Positions 46,328-57,318 of a DNA stretch of 64,000 nucleotides are shown piece by piece (position 1 is the first letter of the stretch; each line of letters opens with the position of its first letter). The notes beneath the pieces were generated by a model that did no database searches, had not been told where the DNA came from, and saw nothing but the letters and a program-made list of their open reading frames with translations. Position numbers and translations under genes: made by a program. Where the stretch lies: contig NC_067473.1 in the NCBI RefSeq assembly GCF_947179515.1, forward strand, positions 129,191,935 through 129,255,934. Reading direction: 5' to 3'. This DNA is from Apodemus sylvaticus (taxonomy: Eukaryota > Chordata > Mammalia > Rodentia > Muridae).

Positions 46328-46395
46328 TTCCCTAATGACTAATGAAGTTGAGCATTTTTTTAAGATGCTTCTCCGCCATCCGAAGTTCTTCAGTT

Positions 46396-46912
46396 ATTGG
46401 TACAGTGACAGGCAGGAGGATCAATGGAACAGGATTGAAGATCCAGAAATGAACCCACACACCTTTGGCCACTTGATCCTCGACAAAGAGGCTGAAAACA
46501 TCCAATGGAAAAAAGATAGCCTTTTCAACAAATGGTGCTGGTTCAACTGGAGGTCAGCATGCAGAAGAATGTGAATTGATCCATCCTTGTCTCCTTGTAC
46601 TAAGCTCAAATCCAAATGGATCAAGGACCTCCACATAAAGCCAGACACTCTGAAGCTAATAGAAAAGAAACTAGGGAAGACCCTTGAGGACATCGGTACA
46701 GGGAGAAAGTTTCTGAACAGAACACCAATAGCGTATGCTCTAAGATCAAGAATTGACAAATGGGACCTCATAAAATTACAAAGTTTCTGTAAGGCAAAGG
46801 ACACCATCAAGAGGACAAATCAGCAACCAACAAATTGGGAAAAGATCTTTACCAATCCTACATCAGATAGAGGGCTAATATCCAATATATATAAAGAACT
46901 CAAGAAGTTAGA
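46396..46912 (+). pseudogene. L1 ORF2 fragment (copy 1, inverted 5' segment)
   Basis: It reads YWYSDRQEDQWNRIEDPEMN onward, the post-RT region of ORF2, to ISNIYKELKKLDS. A TGA at 46572-46574 replaces the CGA codon seen in copy 2, a CpG-type C-to-T change, so the frame is broken after 60 codons. Confidence 0.9.
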
Positions 46913-46927
46913 CTCCCCTAAACTCTT
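46913..46927. repeat. L1 target-site duplication, right copy
   Basis: CTCCCCTAAACTCTT, identical to 45538-45552. Its first bases overlap ACTCC in the L1 text, so the exact L1 boundary is ambiguous by about four bases. Confidence 0.9.
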
Positions 46928-47097
46928 AGCTCCTCTTCCTTTCTGCTGCCCAATCATTGGCTTTAGCCTTTATTTGAAAAGTTAAGGTGTAGAGAAGGTT
47001 CACAAGGCACCCATATCCATGATTAACTCTGCAGCCCCTTCTAGGAGAGGAATTAGCATCGAAATACAAGCCCAGGGCTATCCACAACATTCCCTCA

Positions 47098-47216
47098 CCC
47101 TAGCATGTGGGATACACATATCTACTGCCATTCCTAGCTTTTCGTGTGGATCCTGGGGATCTGAATTCAGGCCCTTACACCCATACATCCAACTCTTTAG
47201 TCATGGAGTTCCCCTA
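47098..47216 (-). mobile_element. B4-type SINE, 5' part (resumes after LTR)
   Basis: CCCTAGCATGTGGGATACAC, ATTCCTAGCTTTTCGTGTGG, ATCCTGGGGATCTGAATTCA and ACTCTTTAGTCATGGAGTTC continue the B4 consensus from where 45312 stops and end in the ID-like head. The two pieces are one SINE split by the LTR. Confidence 0.65.
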
Positions 47217-47274
47217 GCTCTAAGGAACTGTCAAAGCAACTTCTTGTCAGTGGTTCCCTTTTTATTCCTATTCT

Positions 47275-47350
47275 GGTAGTGCTAGAGTTGGAATGAGGGC
47301 CTCCTGGGTAGTAGCCAAGTATTCTACAAATGAGGTACAGTTTCAGCCCT
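47275..47350 (-). mobile_element. ID-like SINE fragment
   Basis: TGGTAGTGCTAGAGTTGGAA, TGAGGGCCTCCTGGGTAGTA and AAGTATTCTACAAATGAGGT, then ACAGTTTCAGCCCTT, parallel the reversed ID element (gctggggatggaacccagg, ctaggcaagcactctaccactgagctaca-ccc-agcccc). Confidence 0.55.
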
Positions 47351-50065
47351 TGCTCTAAAGACCTTGTAGTAGGCCCCACATCTCAAAGGCTCTACTAACT
47401 CCCAAGAACACATAACTGAGAACCACACCTTTAACTCCTAGGCCTTTTGGGGACATTTTACATCCAGTTGTTAGCTCATAGTCAGTGGTGTTCCACTGCC
47501 TCCAAGGGCTTTGACATGTCCATAGTGAAAGTGGCCATGAGCATTGTACCCACATTCATTTTTTGGATTTATTGGATAAAGAAGGTGAGATTTTTTACAG
47601 GGTGTTTAGGTCAAGGGTAAATACTCTCATTAAGTATACATTTTTCTAATAGTAATTGTGACGAGTGCGATATTTTTTAAAAAGTACTGTTCAGGAATAA
47701 TTTCCACTCTCGTGGCCAGAGCTGAGGGAGGATGAGGACGCCTTTCCAGCCTCACATCTCTCTCTCTTGTGATAGACAAAATGCTTCTATTAGGCAGATG
47801 GCTGGGTGCATGTCTCCATTTTGCTGGCTTCACTTTTCATGAATGATTTCTCATTATAGGAAAGGAATATCCCATAATAATGAAAAATTGACAGAAGCTA
47901 TTGATTAAATTCGTTTTCAGGTGCTTTTCTTGAATCTCCCCCATTAGTTAAATATGAACACCTCTGAGATAAGTGTGGGAGGGTGAGGGTAGGTGAGCTG
48001 GGTTAATGCTGTCTTTTTTTTTAAAGAACAAAATATTAGCATTTCATTTTGTTTTGCTCAAGCTCAATCTCTCTGAAAGATCAAGGGAAGAGAAAAAGTT
48101 ACCCAATTACTGGCAAGAGATTATTTTCTTTCTCTCTGGGACATATGAAAGCTTTGGATGGCAAACACCATCTGAGAAATGTTCTTTTTATTTTGGTAAC
48201 TTAGCATCTCCAGAAAAATAGGTTAATTGGTTCAGAGGCTTGCTCCTACTGTTAATGGCATTTAGCTTATGAATCTGAACAACTGCATCTAAAGACAGAA
48301 TGTTCATGCAATCGATATTCTGGTTGCTAAGTGTGTGTTTTGAAGATATCATTTGAATTAATTTATTCCAAGCCAGCTGGTGTTGTTCTCTGTCTAAGCT
48401 GTAGGGGGAAACCTCACCCCATTCCTGTGAGAAGAGACTACTTTCTGCATTCCACTCGCACAGGGTATCTAAGTTAGTACTTTTGATATTTCTTAAGTTT
48501 TTTTTTTAACATTATGTAGAACACCACATAATTGCAGAAAAGATAATAGTCACATACCCTAGGGCCCACTGTACACTTATGTTAAAAGTACAGCTTTTAT
48601 TGGCAACTAAAGTAATAACCTTTCCATGTCAAATTGCTTTAAATTAAACTTAAAAAAAAAAAAACCACAACACTAGCTGATACCCACACTTAGTAATTGT
48701 CAGACGTTAGCATAACGTGGAATACAAAAGCTGCCTAAATCTTAGCTTTCAAAATAATTATTTACTTAGATAAATTTTGAATGCCGCAGCACATTCAAAG
48801 TCTATGTCCCTCAATTTCTTCTAAAAAGGCAGGATCAATGTACGTATTAATTTTATAGTGAGGCTTGACATGTAAGTGGAACTGTAGCTCAGGTTAGTCT
48901 CTAAGAAGGAGGTCTCTGGTAATCTTTGTTTATTAATCTATCATCCACTGTTTACAAATGGGGTATGTCGGCAGGATGCCTTGCATGCCTTTGCCTGCTG
49001 TGCTTTTCATTGGGTGACCTAGCTATAACCCAGAATGGAAAAATACATGAGCTCGATTTTGATTAGGCTGAAATGTGGACCGATCAAATTTCTCACCATT
49101 TCAAGGTACTTGGGTGGAGGGCCCTCACGGCTGTGTATGAAGTACTCAGGCAAAGGTCGTGGCCGGCTTTCACACTGTGTATTTGTACCATCTAGATCTC
49201 TCCACTCAGTCTGAGAGATTCAAGCAGTAGCAAATGTACAGTGGTTTCAAGTGCTGGGGTTTCACAAGGTCCTTTTGTGAAACTGGGTACCATTTGGCCA
49301 CATCTGCCTTCTAAACCCAGAAGAATGTCTTCAGGGTTTGTGATAGAGTAAGGATCAGAAACATAACCTTATTGATGAGAATCAGTTAACTTATTAAGCT
49401 ACTGACCCAAACTCAGTTCACAGAGACATTGCACAACTACTGCCTTCCAAATTTGTCAGTTAAGCCATATTGAAAGCAACCACTCCAAGGTTGAGTAAGG
49501 ATTCCTGAGTTATACAGTCTGATAAATCCAAGGGTCTCTTGAGACTGTTGTTTTTTTTGGGGGGGGGCAACATTAGAAACAGAATACTTGGTGATGTCTC
49601 CAGAAATTTCCTTGCTGTTAGAGACTCATGGGACAAGCACACCACAGATTCATCATTCTAATCTGTATTCTTCTGTGAAGTCTGAAGATGTGAACTAAAG
49701 TTAGCTAAAGCCATGGGCTTATCTGGAGGAATAACACTCCGTTGAATGGCATGTGCCTGCCTTTTGGGACCCTGTCTTTTGTCTACATTTAGTTTCTGAA
49801 TGAAGTAAAAGAGGTTAGAGAGTTTTTAGAAACTTCTTCCTCACTGAAGCCATAATACCGAAGATGAATCTAAGAATAAAGATTTACACCAGCACTCATT
49901 CTTCAAATTCACGTTGATTTGGAAATGACCCTCTCTGATCTCTCCTGTCTCATATGCAAAGAAATGGATGCTCTGAACAAACAATAGAGGTGGGGAGACA
50001 GAGCAATTAGCAGATCCCCTCTTGTATACATCAGGGCCAGATACTGATTCTTAAAAGTCACATGG
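47351..50065. other. Repeat-poor DNA, candidate conserved part at 47.9-48.9 kb
   Basis: No transposon recognised across 2.7 kb. An A-run lies at 48652-48664 and a T8-G9 run at 49551-49567. The stretch 48050-48400 (TTAATGGCATTTAGCTTATG, TTTGAATTAATTTATTCCAA) has the look of conserved non-coding DNA; this was not tested. Confidence 0.4.
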
Positions 50066-50262
50066 AAAAGCCCAGTATGGGAGGGTTTATAATCTTATAA
50101 TCTCAGTGCTGGGTAGGTAGAAAGAGTTAGATTCTCAGAGCTTGCTGATTAATCAAGTTCCAGATGTAGGAGAGATCTTTTCTAAAAACATAAGGTAGAT
50201 TTGAGGAATGATACTCAAAGAATTATACCTGAGATTGATATCTAGTACACACCACACCACAC

Positions 50263-50310
<48 letters not shown>

Positions 50311-50332
50311 CACACATACCCCATACACACCC
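50066..50332 (+). mobile_element. B4-type SINE with (CA)n
   Basis: GCCCAGTATGGGAGGGTTTA, ATCTCAGTGCTGGGTAGGTA, AGCTTGCTGATTAATCAAGT and TTGATATCTAGTACACACCA lead into (CA)n at about 50270-50308. This is the plus-oriented B1-like half and CA-rich tail of B4; the ID-like head is missing. Confidence 0.7.
50270..50308. repeat. (CA)n microsatellite
   Basis: About 19 perfect CA units within a SINE tail. Confidence 0.95.
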
Positions 50333-51299
50333 TCTGTCTCATACATGCATAGACACATTAAAAAAAGACCTAGCAATGAGATAAGAATGCAGTTAGATGA
50401 AGTTTGAAGAGCCGACGCTCCCCACAGCTGTCTGTCCCAGGTAACATGCATAATCATTTTCCCCATGTCTACGCAGTCATCCCTGCATCTTCATCCCCCA
50501 GGCTTCACTTGAGATAGCATCTGCTTTCCATTCTATCCTCTGCCTTGACCCAGCTCTTTGCTTCCCACCTTTCTAAAGCATTTCTCTTCTTGTTCTGAAA
50601 GCACACAGCAATACCATTTGGCTCTGCCACCGATGGCTTCACTGTTCTGTTTTGGACCTTTGATTTTCTGGCACAGATTCTTTGTCCCACATGAAGAACC
50701 ATGCCCATTACCCCCAAGTCAGGACTCAGAAGGAGCTCATGGTATGTTTCATTCTATACGTGCCCCATCTCTGAGTCCATAGTCTATGCTTAATATATAT
50801 TGGGTTGACAGCTGTAATTTCCAATGACCTTTTTGTTTAGAGTTTCATCTTGTTCTGTTCCGAAAAACAGATATGTCTTTGTTTCTGTGTGATGCTTCCC
50901 TTATTTTGTGGAAGGGGAGTCTGAGTTGGGCAGGTGTAGTGATTTGTATCATACAGTTTTCATGGGCAGGTAGCTGGACTCACCATCTACTTGCTTTTCC
51001 ATAAGCTTCATGCCCCTTATAATTCCATTTCTGTTTTGTTGACAGGGCATATGAAGTGCTCTGGGATGGAACTATGAGAAAAATGAGAGAAGAAAAGAGG
51101 TGAGTGGCCGAGGCCATGGCCTGGCTGGGCTTCCTTATTGATCATTGTTAATATAAATGTCATTTGTTCTGTGTTTCCCCCACTGCAGGTAAGACTCTCA
51201 TAGCTAAAAAGCTTTTTTTTTTTTTTTTTTTTTTGGTTTTCTCTGAGTATCACTGCCTTTTCCTCTGAAGATAATGGATCACAACTATCGTGATGGACA
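50333..51299. other. Unique DNA
   Basis: No family recognised. A T-run of about 23 bases at 51212-51234. Confidence 0.4.
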
Positions 51300-51392
51300 T
51301 GGATGGAGAACCTACTGTATAGTGGGCAATGTGTTGAACATCTCTCATGAATTAGATCATCCCATTCTCATAATAGTGTTGTAGGTACATAA
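51300..51392 (-). mobile_element. MIR fragment (tentative)
   Basis: GAGAACCTACTGTATAGTGG then ATGTGTTGAACATCTCTCAT, AATTAGATCATCCCATTCTC and ATAGTGTTGTAGGTA follow the reversed MIR order (gagcacctactatgtgcc, cattta-atcctcacaa, aggtag). Confidence 0.5.
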
Positions 51393-51394
51393 TA

Positions 51395-51740
51395 ATGTGC
51401 TTGCATTTTGCATATGCATGTGATGTGAATGTGTGTGTATATGTGTGGTGGTGGTGGTGGTGGTGGTGATGGTGGTGTGTGTGTGTACGTGTTTGAATGT
51501 GCATGCAGGTATATGTGTGAGGAGGCCATAAGACAACTCTGGATATTGTTCCAGTAGGTGTTATTAAAAACCCATTTTTGACGACATAGTCTCTTATTGG
51601 CCTGGTATTCACCAGCTAGACACTGCTGGCCCCCAGTGGTCCACCTGTTTCTGCCTTCCTAGTACTGGCTTTATACATTCATACTATACACTGTCTTCTG
51701 GTGATTACACTCAGATCCTGTGAGGTTAACATCTTAATTA
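51395..51740 (-). mobile_element. B4-type SINE with (TGG)n
   Basis: A TG-rich tail containing (TGG)n at 51447-51480, GAGGCCATAAGACAACTCTG, TTGGCCTGGTATTCACCAGC, CACCTGTTTCTGCCTTCCTA and GATTACACTCAGATCCTG: reversed B4, with the ID-like head only partly kept. Confidence 0.7.
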
Positions 51741-51870
51741 TTACTTTTAATGGATTTGGAATCAAGTAAGAGATGACCCATTGGCTACATCTAAGGTATT
51801 TCTTGATCAGGGTATATGAAGTGGAAATATGTACCTTAGATATGGGTGCCACCCTTGGTAGCAGCTAGAT

Positions 51871-51887
51871 AAAAGATCTCTGGTAGA
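51871..51887. repeat. L1 target-site duplication, left copy
   Basis: AAAAGATCTCTGGTAGA, 17 bases, identical to 52502-52518. Confidence 0.9.
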
Positions 51888-52501
51888 GACTGTCCTACCT
51901 GGGGATTCATCCTATAAACAGTTACCAAACCCAGACACTATTATGGATGACAAAAAGTACTTGCCAAAGAGAGCCTGTTATGACTGTCTCCTGAGGGGCT
52001 CTGCCAGAACCTTACAGATACTAGCAGATCTAGCAGATGCTAGCAGCCAAACATTGGACTGAGTATGGACTCCCCAATGGAGGAGTTGGAGGGAGGACTG
52101 TAGGAGCTAAAGGGGTTTGCAGCCCCATGGGAAGAACAAAGATGTCGATCAACTAGGCAGCCAGGGCTTCCAGGGACTAAGCCATCAACCAAGGGGTTCC
52201 AGCTGTAAGTGTGGTACACATGGTACACATGGTTCCAACTGCAAGTGTGGCCGAGAAATGCCTTGTCAGGCATCAGTGGGAGGAGAGGTCCTTGGTCCTA
52301 TGACGGCTTGATAGATGCCCCAGCATGGGGAAATCAAATGGGGGTGGGTGGAAGTGGGTTGGGTGGAGAGCCATCATCATGGAGGCAGTGGGTGGGAGGA
52401 TAGGTTGGGGGTTTTCTGGGTGGGGGGGTGCGTGGGAACTGGTAAAAGGCATAACATTTGAAATATAAATGAAGAATATATTCAATAAAAAAAATTAAAA
52501 A
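51888..52501 (+). mobile_element. 5'-truncated L1: 3' UTR only
   Basis: About 614 bases matching, from memory, the murine L1 3' UTR: AAACCCAGACACTATTATGG, CTGTCTCCTGAGGGGCTCTG, AACATTGGACTGAGTATGGA, GCATCAGTGGGAGGAGAGGT, GAGGTCCTTGGTCCTATGAC, a G-rich stretch, then CATAACATTTGAAATATAAA, an AATAAA signal and the A-tail. No ORF2 remains. A 9-base direct repeat GGTACACAT lies at about 52211-52230. The 3' UTR differs from that of the two inverted L1s, so it is another L1 lineage. Confidence 0.88.
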
Positions 52502-52518
52502 AAAAGATCTCTGGTAGA
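52502..52518. repeat. L1 target-site duplication, right copy
   Basis: Same 17 bases as 51871-51887. The first As merge with the A-tail, so the boundary is uncertain by a few bases. Confidence 0.9.
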
Positions 52519-52883
52519 AAAAGCATTGATTTTTGCCTGGTTGCCTTTGCAACTTGCTTATGCATTTATTTTATTTGCAAATGTGTCTGCCCCATTGGTA
52601 CTGATCCTGTAGTCACTGCTGCTACATTCCTTAGCTGATATCAGAGTGCAGCTTCAACTTCCATGTGAACTGAAGACTCTCTGGGATTCCTCCAGAATTT
52701 CTGCACCAGCGTAGGACTGCTGAGGCTTCCAGCCTTGTAGACAGAACAGCTACTGGGTCCTTAGTCTCTTTACTGAAAAGACAGTCATTGCTGGACTACT
52801 CAGACCATTGTGTAATCCAATATAATACATCTCCTTTGAGTGTATTTTTTCCAATTGTTACATGCTTCTAGAGAATCCAGGAT
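52519..52883. other. Unique DNA
   Basis: No element recognised. Confidence 0.4.
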
Positions 52884-52940
52884 AGGCCTGGAGAGACAGC
52901 TCAGCTGTTAAAGGCTAGGCTCACAACCAAAAAATATAAG
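52884..52940 (+). mobile_element. B2/B3 SINE head fragment
   Basis: GGCCTGGAGAGACAGCTCAG, CTGTTAAAGGCTAGGCTCAC is the tRNA-derived pol III promoter head (ggctggagagatggctcag-ggttaagagc) of rodent SINEs, cut off after about 45 bases and followed by an A-rich stretch. Confidence 0.6.
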
Positions 52941-54329
52941 AGAATCCAGACTAACATGCAAGTATATTACAAATAGCTTTCTCCCCAGCCCAGGATGCCC
53001 ATTTTGTAGATGAAGAAATTGAGGCTAATAAAAACTGAACAGGAACAGAAGAAACACACACTGTGGTACTTTGAATAGCTATTTACCCAAAGAAGAAAGG
53101 ACACCTTCGTTGTTTGAAGAAACTTAGATGACCTGCTGCATTTGACCTGTGCCTTGGCCATATTTTGAATGGAAGCAGTGACCTTTGTTTTTATTTCTTC
53201 TTCTCCTGGTGTCTTCTTGACCTCTGTCCCAGTGCCACTGAGGGATGTCTTCTCAAGTGGATTCAGGGATTGGGGTTAGGGTTTATCACACAGCAGAGAC
53301 CTGGTTAGTTGTGTAAGGAAAGAATTGGGATTGTGAAATTCCATGAATCCCTGGTGATGGGGTGGAGTGGGCTGATCAAACTAAGACTCAGAAATCCTTC
53401 TAAGAAGATTGCCTTTGAAATGATGCCTGAAGCAAAACCATATTGGCCTGCTCATTTAAAAAAATGTGTTTTCTAACACCAAAGCTATTTGATTTTTAAA
53501 TGAGTGATTGAAGTCCCCAGTCAAAGCCCTTAGGTGCCTTTGGGGGATGTTTGGCAACCTCTAACCTTCTGTAGCAAGGCCTGTGTTTTATGCTCTGATA
53601 TATAGGAAACCACAAACCAGACTCCAGGGACTAACTTCCCCAGGCACTGCCTTTGACTTGGAAATCCTGTAACCATCAGCAGCAGTCAGTGCACACTGCA
53701 TAAAGTTGAGCTGAACATGGCTGAAATCTAAGTCATTCTTTCTCCCCTGCCCCTCTCTTTATTGATTTCTTATTTTCAAAGCACCTCTGTGTTATGACCA
53801 CTCTGCTGTATCCCTGGCACCACCTCTTTCTCTGAGGCCACCATCATTTCCTGTTGCCTGAAAGATTCTGATAGCCTCAGACTACTCTAGTTCGTCTAGT
53901 CTCTTTCCATCTATTCTGTCAGGTTCCAGTAGGGTAGTCTCATACTGCAAGGATGACCAGATGATCACTTCTTCACTGCCCACAGTAAACAGCTTCAGAG
54001 ACATTTGTTCCTCTACTCCCCAGATGACAAAGCCCTCCAGTGGGGCTCACAAGGCCTGGTCTGGTCCATCTGACCTTCTCATTGTCTCCCTGTATTGCAG
54101 GCCTATTAATAGTCAGTTTTCTGTCTGCTTTTTATGTGTTTTATATACTGTCATGGGGGCTTAGTGAGTACTCTTCTTATAGTCTAGAGGCTTGTCTTAA
54201 AAAAAAAAAATCTTACACATCCCTCTGTAGTGAAGGGTCCTTTAGTTCCTAGCTGGGTTAAATAACCTATAATAATATAGTATCACATACATTATTTTCA
54301 TTGAACTCACTTTTTATATGACTTTAGCA
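52941..54329. other. Unique DNA, possible short MIR piece
   Basis: CATTTTGTAGATGAAGAAAT at about 53000 resembles the MIR core phrase. Otherwise nothing recognised. An A-run lies at 54199-54210. Confidence 0.4.
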
Positions 54330-54525
54330 TCATTGTTAAGAAATTGGTTCAAACCCAACTCTGTCAGTTACCATGAATGGGGGCCCTGGGCAGTCACTGT
54401 ATTTTTATTTTCATCCCACAAAATGAGGTCGATATTCCTTGTTGTGATGGTTAAATTTTAAAATATATAGAAAGTACTTGGGATACTTACTGTCTCACAC
54501 ACAGCATGAACTCTAATATTCGTGG
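54330..54525 (+). mobile_element. MIR SINE, near full length
   Basis: TTGGTTCAAACCCAACTCTG, TCAGTTACCATGAATGGGGG, GGGCAGTCACTGTATTTTTA, CACAAAATGAGGTCGATATT and AGTACTTGGGATACTTACTG follow plus-strand MIR order (gattcgaatcccagctctgcc, gggcaagtcac, gtaaaatgggg-ataata, agtgcttag-acagtgcctg). Confidence 0.7.
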
Positions 54526-55702
54526 GTTACAATACAACACTTACTCTCCTCTGCTACACTAGAATTTTATGGGGTTGTAGAAAGTAGGTAATTTTACTTA
54601 TTGTAATGCAGTGTATAAATAAGTATATTTATTTATAATAAGTATAAATACTTATACTTGCTACTTATGATGGAATAAGAACTTATCAGCAACTTTGAGT
54701 GCTAGTATGATGGTTTATAGTATCACAGTTTCTGTGCTTTGGGGTGCATGGGGTATTTTATCGGGTGGTTTGCTCAGAGTCTTACATTCATTATTGTCTA
54801 GCTGTGCACCAAGGATAACAGTCCCTCTGGACAGTGAATAGGGAAGAATCTAATTCTATGATTACATGGCTATTGGCAGATCTCAGTTCCTAGTAGGCCT
54901 TGGAACTGAGGGGGCTCTGAATTTTGGTGGCTATTAGGTGGAAACCATCACTGGTTCTGTGTGACACAGATGCATCTGCACGGCACTTTGCTTCATCATA
55001 AAGCCATCAAAAGAGATTATACTAACAAGACAGATACTATACTGTGACTCATCTGGGGAAACCATATCCTATCACATTTTGATTAAGAATAGGTTCCTAC
55101 AGGGATCATGTTAGAAGCTACCTAGAAGATCAATTACAGTCTCATGCTCTATAACAAAGTTTTGTTCCACGAGGAATTGTATATGCTGCATGGTCCCTTC
55201 AAAATCATATGACCTAGTGGTATAATAGTCACCTTCGTTTGTATAGGTATACTCTGTGACACTTTTACAACAGAGAAACTATCTGTTTGTTATCAGACTA
55301 TGTTCCCATTAGCAGACAACTCATGGCTACAATTAGTGAACAACTGGATGCTGTTCTGGCTATCAAGGAATTCATTTTGGTAATGAAATAATGAAGTCAC
55401 AGGACCAACATGTAGTAGCGTAGTTTTTAGAACTCCTGGGTAATCCTCATGCTCTGAGATGTGGAGAGAACTCCAGGGGCAGAAGGAACTGGGAAAAATC
55501 TGGATTGAAGATGGCGGAAATATCTGGTGAAGTTTTCTAAATTAAAAATATCATTATGGCCTTTGGTCTTCACAGATGACATGATGTTATGGAAAAGTCA
55601 TCATCAACCGTGCGTTTCTCCCCTCACATAAACTTGGGGACTGTCACATTGGGACAATGCTAACCTAGTGAACAAAGGAAGCTGCCACTCCAAACTGTGG
55701 TT
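54526..55702. other. Unique DNA; AT-rich palindromic part at 54.6 kb
   Basis: 54600-54665 carries TATAAATAAGTATATTTATT and AAGTATAAATACTTATACTT, locally self-complementary. No family recognised elsewhere. Confidence 0.4.
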
Positions 55703-55795
55703 TTATGTAGTCCAGGTTTATCTTAAATTCATGGCCCTCCTCCCTTCAGCCGCCTGAATGCTGGCATTACAGGCACATACCACTGTTTGCCTGCA
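55703..55795 (-). mobile_element. B1-like SINE fragment
   Basis: GTAGTCCAGGTTTATCTTAA, CTCCCTTCAGCCGCCTGAAT and GCTGGCATTACAGGCACATA, then CCACTGTTTGCCTG, match reversed B1/proto-B1 (agcccaggctggccttgaactc, cctcccgagtgctgggattacaggcgtg). Confidence 0.65.
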
Positions 55796-55908
55796 GATCC
55801 CATACTACAGATAGCAAGAGAAAGAGAGAGCTGTGACCACTTATATCTTTGATACTGTGTTATAAATACAGGACTTTGATAGTTTTCTTGTATGACTGGG
55901 ATTTGTGT

Positions 55909-55909
55909 G

Positions 55910-55940
<31 letters not shown>

Positions 55941-55952
55941 TGCGTGTGTGTA
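55909..55952. repeat. (TG)n microsatellite
   Basis: About 16 perfect TG units followed by degenerate TGAG/TGCG units. Confidence 0.9.
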
Positions 55953-57042
55953 CTTTGGAGTGTGCAAGTATGTATGAATCAAAACAGCATCAAGAGAAAA
56001 GTGAGCACTCCTGGCGTGGTGTCTTGTCCTTGAGTCTTGTCACCTCTCAAAAGCATGGGCCCACTTCAAGCGTGAGCCCTTCTTCCAGGAAAGCAGTAAC
56101 TAAGAAAATGTGGGGGAACCAATGTAAACTTGCTTGCTGAAGAGAAAGCTACTCGAAGAAAAGAACTTCCACCAGTTTCTATAAACAACATATACTGTAT
56201 GCTCCTCTTGAATTTTATGACTTGATTTGCTGCCTTCCAGCCGAAACCCAGCCTTCTCCCCCTGTAGACCCCAAATCAGGATGGGCTTTGTATTGGCAGA
56301 CATTGAGTGCTAAGGCCAAAGTCACTAATTCTAAAGTGCCTGGAATTAGCACAGCAAATTGAAACTCCACATACAATTTGTGTCATTAACCTCTTAGGGA
56401 TTATATTTTTTACTTTTTCCTGTGTGACATCTATCTGGTCACACAGTCATTGTGAACCAGTGCTTAAAATGCATAATCCTCAAAGGTTACTCCCAGTCAC
56501 TTAAAAGACCCCCATATTCATCTCAAAACCCAGAACCAGGAGATAAGGTTTAAGGCTGTTCTGAATGGGATAGGGGAATAAACAAACCATTCCACACGTC
56601 TTAAAATAAAGTACTTATGGAGCACATTTTTATCTCCAAAGCTTGAGAAATGAATGTATTAATCCTCACAACATTCTCTGTATTATCGCCACCACATAAT
56701 ACATAGGGAGCTGGGGTTGAAAGGTTAAATTAGCTTCTCTCTTCTCCTCCAGGACTAGGCTATTACTTTGGGATTTGATTGGACTCAGCTGTGTGTCCAG
56801 TTTGTGCTCTCTCTTAACTCACCCACTTGTGGATATTTTGAGGGGAAATATTTTGAGAGGGAAATATTGTCAAGTTCAGACAAAGCCAGCATCATGACTG
56901 TTCCTTTTTAGAAAATAGGAAGTTTTTGTGTCATGAGAGTAAAATCATCCCCCTTCTCTCTCTCTTTGCTTTCAGTCTCTCCTTACTCTCTCCTCCGTGA
57001 TCTAAATGAAATTTTTTCTTTTCTTTTTTTTTTTAATTCTGC
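55953..57042. other. Unique DNA, possible MIR piece
   Basis: ATTAATCCTCACAACATTCT at about 56657 with CATAATACATAGGGAGCTGG is a possible reversed MIR fragment (56640-56745). Otherwise unrecognised. Confidence 0.4.
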
Positions 57043-57318
57043 TTATGGGACTAAGGAGATGGTTCAGTAGACAGAACACTCACCATATGAGCACAAAGTC
57101 ATGACTTTAAATTCCCAGAGTCCATGGTGGTCTGCCCATGCTGAGATTGTAGGAGAGGCAGAGACGAGAGAATCCCCAGAGATTGTTGGCTATCTAGTCT
57201 AGTTAGCAGGATTGATGAGTTCCTAGAGGCATCCTGTCTCAAAAATAAGATGGAGAACAATAGAGGACAACCCCTGATGTCAACCTCTGGCCTCTACACA
57301 CACACACACACATGCATG
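57043..57318 (+). mobile_element. B4-type SINE, near full length
   Basis: The head GGGACTAAGGAGATGGTTCA is followed by TTAAATTCCCAGAGTCCATG, the B1-like TGAGATTGTAGGAGAGGCAG, GAGTTCCTAGAGGCATCCTG, then TCTCAAAAATAAGATGGAGA, CAACCTCTGGCCTCTACACA and an (AC)n tail. All parts of a B4 dimer are in order, so this is the best reference copy in the window. Confidence 0.85.

Larger units (their letters stand above)
45553..46912 (-). mobile_element. L1 retrotransposon, 5'-truncated with 5' inversion (copy 1)
   Basis: The 3' part lies on the minus strand: a T-rich run at 45553-45575 (the A-tail), then the 3' UTR, then the ORF2 C-terminus to about 46395. From about 46396 to 46912 the text flips to the plus strand and reads an earlier, adjacent part of ORF2. 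This is the product expected from twin priming. About 58 bases that separate the two parts in copy 2 (60078-60135) are missing here. Exact 15-base target duplications flank it. Confidence 0.93.
45313..47089. mobile_element. Solo LTR (ERVK, BGLII/MYSERV-like) interrupted by an L1
   Basis: Ends TGTTGTGG (45313-45320) and CCACAACA (47082-47089) form a perfect 8-base terminal inverted repeat with canonical TG...CA. Without the L1 and one copy of its target duplication the LTR is about 402 bases. A BglII site (AGATCT, 45402-45407) occurs within GGCAGATCTCCCAC, which suggested the BGLII family name. The flanks TTCCTCCCC and TTCCCTCACCC are similar but not an exact 6-base duplication. No internal retroviral genes remain. 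Confidence 0.65.
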
